Virus record (IMG/VR): IMGVR_UViG_3300007963_000017
Span: 1-37,972 of that record
DNA from: a virus
Length of the DNA stretch: 37,972 nt
Reading direction: 5' to 3' (one strand)
Each line of letters begins with the position of its first letter. Position 1 is the stretch's first letter. A program made the translations under genes and the position numbers. A model generated the notes under the pieces. That model did not search any database. It was not told where the DNA came from and worked only from the letters and a program-made list of their open reading frames with translations. Below, piece after piece: positions 12,433 through 22,037 of the stretch.

Positions 12433-15282
12433 ATGGATACAAGAATTTTCTTGCGGAAGATTCTGCCCAGCCAAGGAGTATATGTTCTCTGGTGCAATAA
12501 CACAGAACTTAAAAGACACACACGAACACTGTCGTTTAAGAATATAGATGAGTTAGCAGCGCAGGCAACAGGATACGATAATAACGGTTGGGACGCTTAT
12601 TTCGCGTTAAGTGCTTTCAAGGAAGAAGGTACTCGTAAGGCAACAGATGCTTCACATATCAAAGCTCTGTTCCTTGACATTGATGTGGGGGAGGACAAAC
12701 CACACACTAGCAAGCAACACGCACTGCAAGAGCTAAAGCGTTTTTGCAGCGTGTTAGATCTACCTAAGCCTATGCTTTTGGACTCAGGTGGTGGGATACA
12801 CACCTACTGGGCATTTACGGAAGACGTAAGCATAGCGGACTGGAAGCCGGTAGCTGAGAAGTTCAAGGCTTTATGCGCCGAACACAAGTTTCTCATAGAT
12901 ACAGCAGTGCCTGCGGATGCAGCTAGAGTGCTACGCATATTAGGTACGCACAATTACAAGTTCGATACTCCTGTACCTGTGAAGTTGTTACAGGATGCCC
13001 CCGCCGTAGATTTTGATTTTCTCGCAAATCAGCTCGGCTGCGATCTGATACCAGTCCCCGAAAAAGCGGAGGCGATCTATGAGCCACCACCAGACAGAAT
13101 TTTCAGCTTCAAGAATATCTTGGCAAAGACGCAAGCGGGTAGAGGATGTGAGCAGCTACGTAGCATCGTGCTGCACCAGAAAGAAACGGTAGAGCCTATG
13201 TGGAGGGCGGGGCTTTCTATCGTTAAATACTGTGAGAATGCCGAGAGCCATGCACATAACATTTCGCACTTACATGACGAATACACTCCAGAACTGACAG
13301 CGGAGAAGTTTGAGCTAATCAAGGGGCCATACCGTTGCGCCACATTTGACGAGCTAAACCCCGATGTCTGCATACACTGCCCGAACTGGGGCAAGATCAA
13401 GTCGCCCATATCTCTAGGCGCTAGGTTTGCACCTGCAACGGCTGCAACACCTAATCCAGATACTCTTTTCTCCGATACTACAGTTGGCGAAGAGCCTACT
13501 TTGTCAGAACACGTTATCCCAAGTTATCCGCGCCCATACTTTCGAGGCGCAAGTGGCGGCATATATGTCCGTAGCGTTGGGCCAGACGGAGATGTAGATG
13601 AGCGGGTTGTTTACCACAACGATCTCTATGTGACCAAACGCTTAGTTGATGTGGAAGCAGGAGAGTCGATTGTATGCCGACTACACCTACCGAAAGACGG
13701 TGTACGGGAGTTTACAATGCCGTTGACAGCGGTTACGTCCCGCGAAGAGTTTAGAAAAACAATGTCCATGCAGGGCGTTGCAGTAACAAGACCAGACGAT
13801 TTAATACAATACATGACTACTTGGGTAAACGAATTACAAGCCTCCAGCACAGCAGATACGGCTCACCGACAGTTTGGTTGGATAGACGACAGGTGTTCAG
13901 CTTTCGTAGTTGGCGACAAAGAGATACACCCTAACAAGATTCGGTATAACCCACCGTCCACCCCGACTGCGGCGTTGCTTTCCAAGTTTGAGCCAAAGGG
14001 TACCTTGGATGGATGGAAAGCTATGGCAAACTTCTATACGACTAGGCCGGAACTTGTGATGCACCAGTACGTTGTGTGCACCGCGTTTGGGTCACCGCTT
14101 ATGCACTTCTTCCCACAAAATGCCTGTGCGCTCCACCTACATAGTGCGATCAGCGGGTGCGGTAAGACCGCAGCTATCCGCGTAGCAGCATCGGTGTGGG
14201 GGTATGAGAAAGCTCTTATGCTAGAAGAGCGAGACACAGACTCTATGAAGTTCAACCGTGCAGAGGTGCTGCACAACCTACCGTTCTACGTGGATGAACT
14301 GACCAATGAGCACAGTAAAAGACTGAGTGATCTGGCGTACCAGCTATCGTCAGGACAACAGCGTGGACGTATGGCGGGCGGTGCGAACCTAGAACGTACC
14401 CGAGGAGAGCCTTGGAAGTTTCTAGCCGTTACAACGGGCAACGCCAGCGTCATAGAACGCATTGCTTTGGAGAAACAAGCGCCGAAAGCAGAAGCACAAC
14501 GCATGATGGAGTGGCCTGCACAGAAGGTATTTGGCACTACGGAAGAGAAGCGTGACACCGATCTGTTCGATGAGGCGGTAGCCGCTAACTACGGACATGC
14601 TGGGGCCATCTACATTCAGCACATCATGCAGAATCTCGACTACGTAAAAGCCACACTCAAAGAAGTACAGCAGCGTGTGGACACGGTAGCGAAGCTAACA
14701 TCTGAGAACAGGTTTTGGTCTGCTGGAGTTGCTTGCACGCTCACGGGAGCTATCTTCGCTAAGAAGTTAGGACTCATAAACTACGACACGAAGGAGTTGT
14801 TCAAATGGTCTATCAAGTTATTGAAGCACAACATGGACTCGGTTAGCGGTATGGGCGTGTCAGTGCGGCAGACACTGAACGAATACTTGAATGAAAACTT
14901 CAACAACATACTGATGATTAAGAGCACTGATGACCTACGGAAACAGTCGAACGGGTTGGACTCACTGGTTATTCCAGACGCACTGCCGAGAGGAAAGTTA
15001 GTTGCACGATACGAGACGGATCTACAGCAGGTCTATCTAGCACCTAAACCATTGAAAGTCTGGTGCGCTGCACAGCAGGTGAACTACAGCGCGTTTGTAA
15101 GTGACCTGACTAAGAAAATGGGTGCGAAGCGAGGGAAGGTGCGTTTAACGAAAGGCACTCAGTTTCGGACAGACGCCCAGCACGTATTAATAGTAAAAAT
15201 GAAACTAGGAGGAGATGATGAGCAGGTTATTTCTGCAAGCGATACAGGCACAGAAAAGAGTGAAGGAGGTAATGAAAAGTAA
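12433..15282 (+). CDS. Primase-helicase: AEP-type primase fused to DUF927 helicase
   Basis: A 949-residue fusion. N-terminal residues about 60-200 look like a RepB-type archaeo-eukaryotic primase, with acidic pair D82-I-D84 in FLDIDVGE and DSGGGIHTYW with H123. Cysteines in PYRCATF and DVCIHCPNW (about 300-320) may bind metal. The C-terminal half is a DUF927 superfamily 3-like helicase with Walker A SGCGKT (K578) and Walker B FYVDEL (D621-E622), then a conserved QLSSGQQRGRM. It would synthesise primers and unwind the fork for the family A polymerase, replacing T7 gp4. No hexameric DnaB-like helicase is present in the window. Its 3' end overlaps the next gene by 65 bases. Confidence 0.88.
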   Translation: MDTRIFLRKILPSQGVYVLWCNNTELKRHTRTLSFKNIDELAAQATGYDNNGWDAYFALSAFKEEGTRKATDASHIKALFLDIDVGEDKPHTSKQHALQELKRFCSVLDLPKPMLLDSGGGIHTYWAFTEDVSIADWKPVAEKFKALCAEHKFLIDTAVPADAARVLRILGTHNYKFDTPVPVKLLQDAPAVDFDFLANQLGCDLIPVPEKAEAIYEPPPDRIFSFKNILAKTQAGRGCEQLRSIVLHQKETVEPMWRAGLSIVKYCENAESHAHNISHLHDEYTPELTAEKFELIKGPYRCATFDELNPDVCIHCPNWGKIKSPISLGARFAPATAATPNPDTLFSDTTVGEEPTLSEHVIPSYPRPYFRGASGGIYVRSVGPDGDVDERVVYHNDLYVTKRLVDVEAGESIVCRLHLPKDGVREFTMPLTAVTSREEFRKTMSMQGVAVTRPDDLIQYMTTWVNELQASSTADTAHRQFGWIDDRCSAFVVGDKEIHPNKIRYNPPSTPTAALLSKFEPKGTLDGWKAMANFYTTRPELVMHQYVVCTAFGSPLMHFFPQNACALHLHSAISGCGKTAAIRVAASVWGYEKALMLEERDTDSMKFNRAEVLHNLPFYVDELTNEHSKRLSDLAYQLSSGQQRGRMAGGANLERTRGEPWKFLAVTTGNASVIERIALEKQAPKAEAQRMMEWPAQKVFGTTEEKRDTDLFDEAVAANYGHAGAIYIQHIMQNLDYVKATLKEVQQRVDTVAKLTSENRFWSAGVACTLTGAIFAKKLGLINYDTKELFKWSIKLLKHNMDSVSGMGVSVRQTLNEYLNENFNNILMIKSTDDLRKQSNGLDSLVIPDALPRGKLVARYETDLQQVYLAPKPLKVWCAAQQVNYSAFVSDLTKKMGAKRGKVRLTKGTQFRTDAQHVLIVKMKLGGDDEQVISASDTGTEKSEGGNEK

Positions 15283-15517
15283 GGGTGGACGTAATGGCTC
15301 GTTACCACAAGATAAAGAGAAGCAAAGCAAGGCCGAACGTCAGTTAATTGACATAGCTCTTGCAGAAAAAGTGATAGGGCTACAAGAGAAGGGTATAACT
15401 AGATCTGGCATAGCTGATTTGTTGATGGTGTCGCCATCTAAGATAAGTAACATTACACAGCGGTTCTATCGTAAGGGCGGCAAGATATGCAGGTTGGTGC
15501 GTAAACACGGTTCTTGA
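15218..15517 (+). CDS. Small helix-turn-helix protein (99 aa)
   Basis: A basic N-terminus is followed by a helix-turn-helix at about 60-80 (ITRSGIADLLMVSPSKISNI), like those of sigma-region-4 or small repressors. Two in-frame starts have strong ribosome binding sites: ATG 15218, with AGGAGG ending 5 bases before it, and ATG 15272, with AAGGAGGT directly before it. The first overlaps the primase-helicase by 65 bases; the second would give an 81-residue form that still contains the HTH. I chose 15218 for its better spacing. It could be the phage regulator that recognises the palindromes; this is untested. Confidence 0.65.
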   Translation: MSRLFLQAIQAQKRVKEVMKSKGGRNGSLPQDKEKQSKAERQLIDIALAEKVIGLQEKGITRSGIADLLMVSPSKISNITQRFYRKGGKICRLVRKHGS

Positions 15518-15741
15518 TGTCTGTAGTAAAACTTGATGACTTAACCCCTGATGGAGTTCACATAGTGGTCGATTGGGGAGCTATGGTTATCGGTAGCTCT
15601 GTGTTTATACCATGTGTCAATACAGACAAAGCTACACAACAGGTGAAGACTATCTGCATCGAAAGAAAAGGGTGGGACATCGTAGCTAAGACGCGAGTAG
15701 AAAGTTCGCTTTTGGGTGTTCGTGTTTGGAGAATCTTATGA
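15517..15741 (+). CDS. Unknown 74-aa protein, last gene of the + strand module
   Basis: ATG 15517 overlaps the previous stop (TGATG). The protein is beta-rich: VVDWGAMVIGSSVFIPC in the first half and ERKGWDIVAKTRVESSLLGV in the second, then a C-terminal VRVWRIL. Short proteins with this ending occur in other phages as I recall and may be winged-helix-like, but no function is known. It is the final gene before the convergent junction. Confidence 0.65.
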   Translation: MSVVKLDDLTPDGVHIVVDWGAMVIGSSVFIPCVNTDKATQQVKTICIERKGWDIVAKTRVESSLLGVRVWRIL

Positions 15742-15789
15742 TAGGATCTCGCCCGACAAGGTTGATGGTCTCCTCCAATAAAACTTGTC

Positions 15790-15827
15790 CCCTCTACTGC
15801 GCTGCCCCTTCTATGCGTGGTAGAGGG
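15790..15827. terminator. Hairpin terminator between the convergent modules
   Basis: CCCTCTAC (15790-15797) pairs perfectly with GTAGAGGG (15820-15827), and the stem continues through two G-U and three G-C pairs to a 12-base loop, giving about 13 pairs. It lies between the last + gene (ends 15741) and the last - gene (ends 15834). For leftward transcripts it is followed by GGACAAGTTTTATT, a modest U-tract; for rightward ones the tract is poor. It most likely stops the late transcript and may also block the early one. Confidence 0.65.
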
Positions 15828-15833
15828 CTTCTA

Positions 15834-18800
15834 TTAGAAAAATCCGTCTTCTTCTACGAGACCTTGTATATTTTTAGGTAGCACCACACCGTTGTGCATT
15901 CTTGTTGCACTTGTTGCCCTGTGCCTAGCAAGGGATTTCTTCACTGTCTTTCTACTTATAAACAGGTCGGGGTCTCTGCCTACCGCTGCCGAAGCGTTAA
16001 ACTCGTCTATTTCACGCTCTGCATCGTCCATTCCTTCAAAGTCCCCGTACTGTTCAGCCACGTACAGTTTCTTCAACAGTTTTGCGCGTTTAGCTCTATC
16101 CCTATCTGACATTCTCTTAGCAGCAGAAGTCTCATCCATAGCCTTGGTGTACTCATTTGGTGGGAATCCGAACACCTTGGCAACTAGATCACCGGCTGTT
16201 ATGTCGTCGTACATGTAGTCACCACGCCGAGTGCGGATACCCCCTTCCATACCAAACCTGACAGCCTGCATTGCGTTCCTCACAGCTCCCGGTAGTATGT
16301 CTTCTGTACCTCTTACTAAGTCACCCTCTGCTATCTTATCAATACCTTTTCTAAACCTAGAATACACACTCCATGCAGGGCCACCTACAAGGTGAGCAAG
16401 CTCTTCTTCTGGTGAGGGGTTACTGTTAAACCTGTCAGCTTCAAACAACAAGTCGGTTAACTTGACACGTTGAGCTACGTCGAACCCAGTAAGTTCAGAG
16501 ACTAGACCTCGGTACAACAGTTCATTGTCTATTGCACGGCGCACATAAAAGTCAGCTTCTTCGTCATCGTCCCCTAAAAAGAACATGTCAGCCAACATAG
16601 TCACTGCACCGTATATTGGTATTCCCTGCACTCCTGCGAAGAACAACGCGGATAGGTGAACTCCTGCAAGCTGTTTTGCTGCGTCAGACCGAAAAGCATC
16701 AGCAAGAGCGCCCGCTGCGGCGGCTTTCATCCCTTTTGATTCAAGGTCTCTAGCGTAAGAGGCTCGCGCTACATCAAGTGCTTCCTTTCCGGTTTTGAGC
16801 ATGGTGTAGTACATCTGGATGCCGTAGTTCTTGTACATCAGAGCTACACGACCAACACCATCTCGCGCAAAGCGTGGGCCAGTTTCTAGGGTTGCACCAC
16901 CGTTAATCTGTTGTGTTTCGTATATTGCTTCTTCTGCGGCTTGTTGCTGTTGTTCAAGAGTGGGTTTCTTACCACCTGTTAACTTGTTCAGTGCAAGGTC
17001 GTACGCAGTAATTAGCGTTACTTGGCGGTTCATTACTTCTGCTTCGTGAAACATCAATGCAGATATGTTTGTTATCACATCAGGAACACTTTGCTTTCGG
17101 CCTGATTGATCTACGTTGAGTGTTTCTGCTAAGAACGATGAGTTGAGTTGCCCACGACGAGACGCTAGTTCTATCAAAGGCTTGAGATTATCTAGTTCTT
17201 CTCTGGATACTTTACCGTCAGCTTCATTTTTTGTTGCAGGTAGGTCTAAATCTTCGCGCACTGAAAAAACTAGCGAACCGTCACTGTCTCTAGTGAACGT
17301 GTAGTAGTTGTCGATTGATTTCAAAGCCTTGTCTTGCATAGCTTCGAGAGCTTGCCCCACACCACCTTCACGGAGTGCTTCTTTTACAGATGCAGGTGTC
17401 GTGTTGTCTCCGAACAAAGTTTCTGCTGACTTGTTAGAAGGAGACCCCATAAACAACTTTGTTGCAGCACCAAGAGCCTTACGAGTATCCCCGTAGCCGT
17501 GTTTACCAGCGAGCATTGGGTAAGCAAACAGCGGTATCTGAGACAAGTTTACTATTGCGGACGAGGGGTTCCAACCGATAGTCCACATAAATGCAAGTCG
17601 GTTTGCGTTTTTAGCAACGGTGTCTCTGGGTGGATTAACCGCAAAATTAGCACGATTAACCACCTCTGCAATCACTGCACTGTCCCTACGGTCTTTAGGC
17701 ACAGTCTCTAAAAACTCGTCTTTCAGCCGCATTATGCGGTTAGTATTTTTTATACGCTCCGTCTGTCGCGCCAAGTCGTACGCTTTCGTTCTAGCTGCTT
17801 TTACCGCATCAACGTCAAAACCCGATGTCTTTTTACGCTTAACTAATCCTTTTGCAAAAGAAGACTCTGGTAGTGACTCAAGGAACAGACGCATTACCTG
17901 TTCTTTTACGTCTGGCGCTGCATCATTAGCGTTGAGCACGCCGAGCACTTGCGCTATGAAAGACCCAGATGGAGGATCGGTGTAGACATCAGACTCATCA
18001 GGGTTAAATACTTCTACATCAAACCCCTGTGCAGCATAGTCTTCTGCCGCTTTGAGCCTGTCTCCCTGTGTCTCAAAGGCAAATACAGCAGACTCGGACA
18101 GTGCTTCTGGGTTCTTTACCGCCAGCCAATGTGTACCCTCACGAGTTAACGGGAAGTACGGTTCCACACCCGTGCGTTCTAGTAACTTACTGAGCAATTC
18201 ATTCTTGAGCGTCGTCTTCTGCTCGTCGTTAATATCAGCGTTGTCGATTCTACCCTTGAGTGCGTTTAGCAGTTCGTTGTACTGATCTTTATAGAACTGT
18301 CGCAAACTATCGTAGGCTTGCCTACCGTCTTTGCCGAGCGTAGCGCCCGTATAGATGGCGTGTAATTCTTTGTGTCGAGCTACTTTTAGCTGGTCAGTGC
18401 CTTCTACAGTCTGTTTACCGTATTTCTTTCTAGCCTGTGCAGGGGTAAGAGCGGGGTCTACTTCATCTAATGTACTGTCGTAGATTAGGTTATTCCAATC
18501 CTTCATTGTTTTTTCAGATGCGTTGTTCGCCCACCTAAATATAGGGGTCAACCTTCTACGAGTATTTTGTTCTGATACGGTCAGATCACCACGTTGGTTT
18601 TCTATGGCTGTAAAAACTTTCTTAGCGCCATCTATACCCCGATGCACAGCTATATCTAATACAGATTGATTAGGTAAAAGCCCTAAAACTACTTTTTTAC
18701 CTTGTTTTCCTTGTGTGGAATCTTTATCTAGCACAGCGGAAATGTCTCGTGCTAGTTTTTCTCCAAACGCTTTACGTCCTTCTTTACTCTTTAAGTCGCG

Positions 18801-21800
18801 TCGAGAATCTTTTATGCGATCCCCTATTTCTGTAACACCTTCTCTGTCACTCATAGACCGCAAGGTAGGCCCGTAGCGATCTTTAGCAGCAGGAGCTAAG
18901 ATTTCTTCTATCATGCGGCTTGCTTCACGCTGGGCAGTCTTAGGGCCGAGTTTGCCAATCCCAAGAAAGTCCATGATCGTTTTGAAGAACCGTTGCAACG
19001 CACTAAGTTTCTCACCTTTAGGGTTTATACCTGCTAGTTCAAGTTGAAACTTAGAATTAGAAAACGCTTCGGCTACAAATTCGTTTAGCGCTATGGTTTC
19101 AGCGTTACGTTTTGCAGTCTCTGGGTTCACACCTTCAGCTATAAACTGATTCTCTAACTTCTGGGGATCCATACCACCGTAGTACAAAGCCACATAGGGC
19201 TGTACTTGCCTACGAAGGTTCTGTAGTTGAGTGGTTACAGGGTGTGAAGGCTTCCCTATTGTGTTGAAAGTAGCTGCGTGAGTCATTTCATGCAGTAACT
19301 TGTGAGTATCTAAATACTTTTCGTTGAGATATATCGTGTTGTCTGGAGCAACAAATAGGCCAGCAGGCGTTCCTTCTGATCCAAGCCCTTTTCCCATCGA
19401 ACTTAGTTTGGACGGCGAAGCAATCTGCACCTGTGTATCGCCAACAAGCGTCGAAAGTTTTTTAGCAACGCGCTTGATAAACTTATCTTTAGAAACGGTA
19501 GCAAGCACCGACAGAGCAGACTCTAACTTATTATCCTGTAATAGTTTTATTACCTGTTCCGGGAGACGCGAATCTAATTCAATTTCCGTACGTGTGGGGG
19601 CGTAAAGTATTTCGACGCTATCTTCTTTTGCTTGCCTTACTGCCTTTCTTTCAGCAGTTATTTCTTCTAGCCTGTCAGTGGCCTCGCGTTGTGCAGCCCT
19701 AACTTTTCTAAGGTCGGCTGTATCTATACGTTCTCGCTGTTCTGCTCTAGCCTTTTCACCTTCGGCAACTCGCTGTTTTCTTTCTATATTTCTCTGAGCG
19801 GTGCGTATCTTTTCAATTTCAGAGGCTTCACGCTCATCCGCACGTCTTTCTGCTATGTCCGCTGCTGTAGCTCTTCTTACAGGCTCTCTAGGTGGAGCTT
19901 CACGAACTTCTGTTAACTTCTTAATAGCAGCCGCTTGAGTAGAACCTAGTGGTAGAGGAGCCTCTACATCAGCGGGGAAGTCAGGATCAGGGCGATCAAG
20001 CGATATGAAGCTAAAATCTGTTTCTCCGGTTTCAGGGTCTACAGACTCTTCTCTCCTAACACGTTCTACGCTGCCGTCAGGAAATCTAATCTCTGCATCA
20101 CCTGTGGTAGGGTCAATTTTAGACATACTGGCTTTAGTACGCTTACGACCTACCTTAGCTTTGACCTTACGGGCTAGTGCACCACGCTTTGTTCTTTTTC
20201 CAACATCAACTGCATCAGCGTCTCTTCCAGCACCTCCCACTGTTCGTCCGTCAAATGTAACAGTCTCGTCGGTATCCTCACGCTCTGCTCCAAACTCCAC
20301 GCTTGCTGGATCAACTGCATCGCCTGTTCCAACTCCTGTTGCAACAGCTCCCTTTTTTCGCGGTGCCAAAACTCTATCGGGTATACGACGTTGCTCACTA
20401 GGTACTCCTGTTGGACTAACGCCACGAGTTTCAGTAGCGTCGAATGTAACTGCTTCGCTCGTTGTGCGTTTTTCGGGTATTTGTGCTTCCATTTCTGAAA
20501 CATCAGTCGCGGCAGGAAGCGGATCTTGTTTTGTACGAGCAACATTTATTGCTCGCTCTATAGTAGCGGATTCAGATTCTGTTGGTTGCGTGTTTGTTAT
20601 GCCCGCCGCCGTTAGCGCACGAGAAAACCTTTTTTGTAACGTGCTGTACTGCCGTGTAGGTTGGTTTTCTATTACATCTAATAAGATGTTCCGACGCCGT
20701 TGTTCGGACTTTTTAGCTTGTGCAGTATCTAGTTGACCTGTAAGTGATTCCCTCTCAGATGCAGCACGTATTCTTTCTTGCTCTGTCTTAGCTCTATCCG
20801 CAGCGTCAATGTCAGCCGCAATCAAAGTTTCAATATCTGCGGTTTCTTCTGCGTCTATAGCGGCTCTAATTTCAGCCGTTTCTAGTTCATCAACCATATC
20901 GCGTTGTGCGACAGAGGCTTCGGTTGGCGTTTCTTCGGGGAACAGCCTGTCTCTTTCAGCCTGTAATTCGCTTTCAGGCTCTTCACGCATAGCTGGCCCT
21001 AGACGACGTTCTGCTTGCTCTTTCTCAAGGGCGAACATATCAGCCTGTCTTTCTCCCGCACGTTCACGGGCCGATTCTTGTGCTGCTTCTTCTGCTTCTA
21101 AATCTATTTCACCTAGCGGTTCTCTTTCTACCGCAACATCACCTAGCGATTCTTCTTCTTTTGCAGCATCGCCAACGGTTTTGCCTGCTCGTCGTGGAGC
21201 AAAGAGATCAACGAACCCTTGAAGTATGGCACCTGCGGCACCGCCAACTGCGGCTTCTTCTGCCGTGTCAGCACCAAGAATCTCTCTGGCAGCGTTGTAT
21301 TCTTGCTCGTTAAGGTTTTGCAGTATGTTGGATGCAGCTTCCTGCGTAAGTTCTGCACCACCTGTTATACCTGCGCTGGTAAGTCGTTCACCTATAGTTT
21401 CAACTTTTTCCGGCGGTATCTTTTCTAGGAGCTTAGTAAGTGTAGGTAGGTCAGCAAGTTTAACCACTCTTGCAAGAGGTATGGCTTCAAGTACACCTGC
21501 TAGTAGAACAAGGGGGGCATCTACTGCTTTTTCTCGTTCTTCTACTGTAGCATCAGCAGCGCGTGCTCGTTCACTCGCTTCACCTCTTGCAGCCGCGTAT
21601 CCTAAGCCTCCTAAGCCTGTAGCAACAGCCGCGCCGGGAGCGCCAAGAACCGCAGCGCCTAAACCAGCCCCAGCAAAACCAGCAAGAGATCCAAGACCAG
21701 AGGCTACTTTGTAGGTAGGTGAATCAGGATCGCCACCTTCAGGGCGCAAGAAGTCCGCTATACTCTTAATACGCTCTCTAGCGGCAGTTTCTTCCTCTTC

Positions 21801-22031
21801 TTCTAGTAGGCTAGCGACACCTAAACTAGCGGTTTCGCCAATACCAACAAGCCCTGCACCGAACCCAGAGGTGATGTCTTCAACCACGCCGGTTTCTCGT
21901 GGTGCAGAGGTAGGACGAGGAATAGTGCGTCCCGCTAAAACAGTTCTTAGCGCAGTTGCAGCTTCTGCATCTCCAGTAGCTAGAGCATTACGGTACGCAC
22001 GAAAAACCTTCTCTCTAGGTACTACTGGCAT
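15834..22031 (-). CDS. Giant virion protein (2065 aa) with HEXXH metallopeptidase motif, PLxRFG/polyvalent type
   Basis: The largest gene. A Gly/Ala-rich hydrophobic patch (about 110-147) could insert in membranes. A long charged, coiled-coil-prone and low-complexity region (about 290-800) follows, rich in Arg, Glu and Ala. H914-E-M-T-H918 sits in LLHEMTHAATFN, with NEFVAEAFSN about 70 residues later as a possible third zinc ligand, so a gluzincin-like peptidase is plausible. Further on, WNPSSAIVNLSQIPLFAYP (about 1485-1505) and RFARDGVGRVALMYKNYG (about 1717-1740) resemble the C-terminal part of PLxRFG-domain phage proteins. Such proteins are thought to be packaged and injected with DNA. It is the last gene of the late transcript. 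The exact role is inference. Confidence 0.8.
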   Translation of the reverse strand: MPVVPREKVFRAYRNALATGDAEAATALRTVLAGRTIPRPTSAPRETGVVEDITSGFGAGLVGIGETASLGVASLLEEEEETAARERIKSIADFLRPEGGDPDSPTYKVASGLGSLAGFAGAGLGAAVLGAPGAAVATGLGGLGYAAARGEASERARAADATVEEREKAVDAPLVLLAGVLEAIPLARVVKLADLPTLTKLLEKIPPEKVETIGERLTSAGITGGAELTQEAASNILQNLNEQEYNAAREILGADTAEEAAVGGAAGAILQGFVDLFAPRRAGKTVGDAAKEEESLGDVAVEREPLGEIDLEAEEAAQESARERAGERQADMFALEKEQAERRLGPAMREEPESELQAERDRLFPEETPTEASVAQRDMVDELETAEIRAAIDAEETADIETLIAADIDAADRAKTEQERIRAASERESLTGQLDTAQAKKSEQRRRNILLDVIENQPTRQYSTLQKRFSRALTAAGITNTQPTESESATIERAINVARTKQDPLPAATDVSEMEAQIPEKRTTSEAVTFDATETRGVSPTGVPSEQRRIPDRVLAPRKKGAVATGVGTGDAVDPASVEFGAEREDTDETVTFDGRTVGGAGRDADAVDVGKRTKRGALARKVKAKVGRKRTKASMSKIDPTTGDAEIRFPDGSVERVRREESVDPETGETDFSFISLDRPDPDFPADVEAPLPLGSTQAAAIKKLTEVREAPPREPVRRATAADIAERRADEREASEIEKIRTAQRNIERKQRVAEGEKARAEQRERIDTADLRKVRAAQREATDRLEEITAERKAVRQAKEDSVEILYAPTRTEIELDSRLPEQVIKLLQDNKLESALSVLATVSKDKFIKRVAKKLSTLVGDTQVQIASPSKLSSMGKGLGSEGTPAGLFVAPDNTIYLNEKYLDTHKLLHEMTHAATFNTIGKPSHPVTTQLQNLRRQVQPYVALYYGGMDPQKLENQFIAEGVNPETAKRNAETIALNEFVAEAFSNSKFQLELAGINPKGEKLSALQRFFKTIMDFLGIGKLGPKTAQREASRMIEEILAPAAKDRYGPTLRSMSDREGVTEIGDRIKDSRRDLKSKEGRKAFGEKLARDISAVLDKDSTQGKQGKKVVLGLLPNQSVLDIAVHRGIDGAKKVFTAIENQRGDLTVSEQNTRRRLTPIFRWANNASEKTMKDWNNLIYDSTLDEVDPALTPAQARKKYGKQTVEGTDQLKVARHKELHAIYTGATLGKDGRQAYDSLRQFYKDQYNELLNALKGRIDNADINDEQKTTLKNELLSKLLERTGVEPYFPLTREGTHWLAVKNPEALSESAVFAFETQGDRLKAAEDYAAQGFDVEVFNPDESDVYTDPPSGSFIAQVLGVLNANDAAPDVKEQVMRLFLESLPESSFAKGLVKRKKTSGFDVDAVKAARTKAYDLARQTERIKNTNRIMRLKDEFLETVPKDRRDSAVIAEVVNRANFAVNPPRDTVAKNANRLAFMWTIGWNPSSAIVNLSQIPLFAYPMLAGKHGYGDTRKALGAATKLFMGSPSNKSAETLFGDNTTPASVKEALREGGVGQALEAMQDKALKSIDNYYTFTRDSDGSLVFSVREDLDLPATKNEADGKVSREELDNLKPLIELASRRGQLNSSFLAETLNVDQSGRKQSVPDVITNISALMFHEAEVMNRQVTLITAYDLALNKLTGGKKPTLEQQQQAAEEAIYETQQINGGATLETGPRFARDGVGRVALMYKNYGIQMYYTMLKTGKEALDVARASYARDLESKGMKAAAAGALADAFRSDAAKQLAGVHLSALFFAGVQGIPIYGAVTMLADMFFLGDDDEEADFYVRRAIDNELLYRGLVSELTGFDVAQRVKLTDLLFEADRFNSNPSPEEELAHLVGGPAWSVYSRFRKGIDKIAEGDLVRGTEDILPGAVRNAMQAVRFGMEGGIRTRRGDYMYDDITAGDLVAKVFGFPPNEYTKAMDETSAAKRMSDRDRAKRAKLLKKLYVAEQYGDFEGMDDAEREIDEFNASAAVGRDPDLFISRKTVKKSLARHRATSATRMHNGVVLPKNIQGLVEEDGFF

Positions 22032-22037
22032 ACAAAC

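Noticed and set aside
20005-20736. Long + strand open frame (243 codons) opposite the 2065-aa gene
   Set aside because: It is low-complexity Ser/Arg/Ala sequence mirrored from the Glu/Arg/Ala-rich gene on the other strand, and it lacks a ribosome binding site. Other long antisense frames across 15900-30000 are of the same kind.
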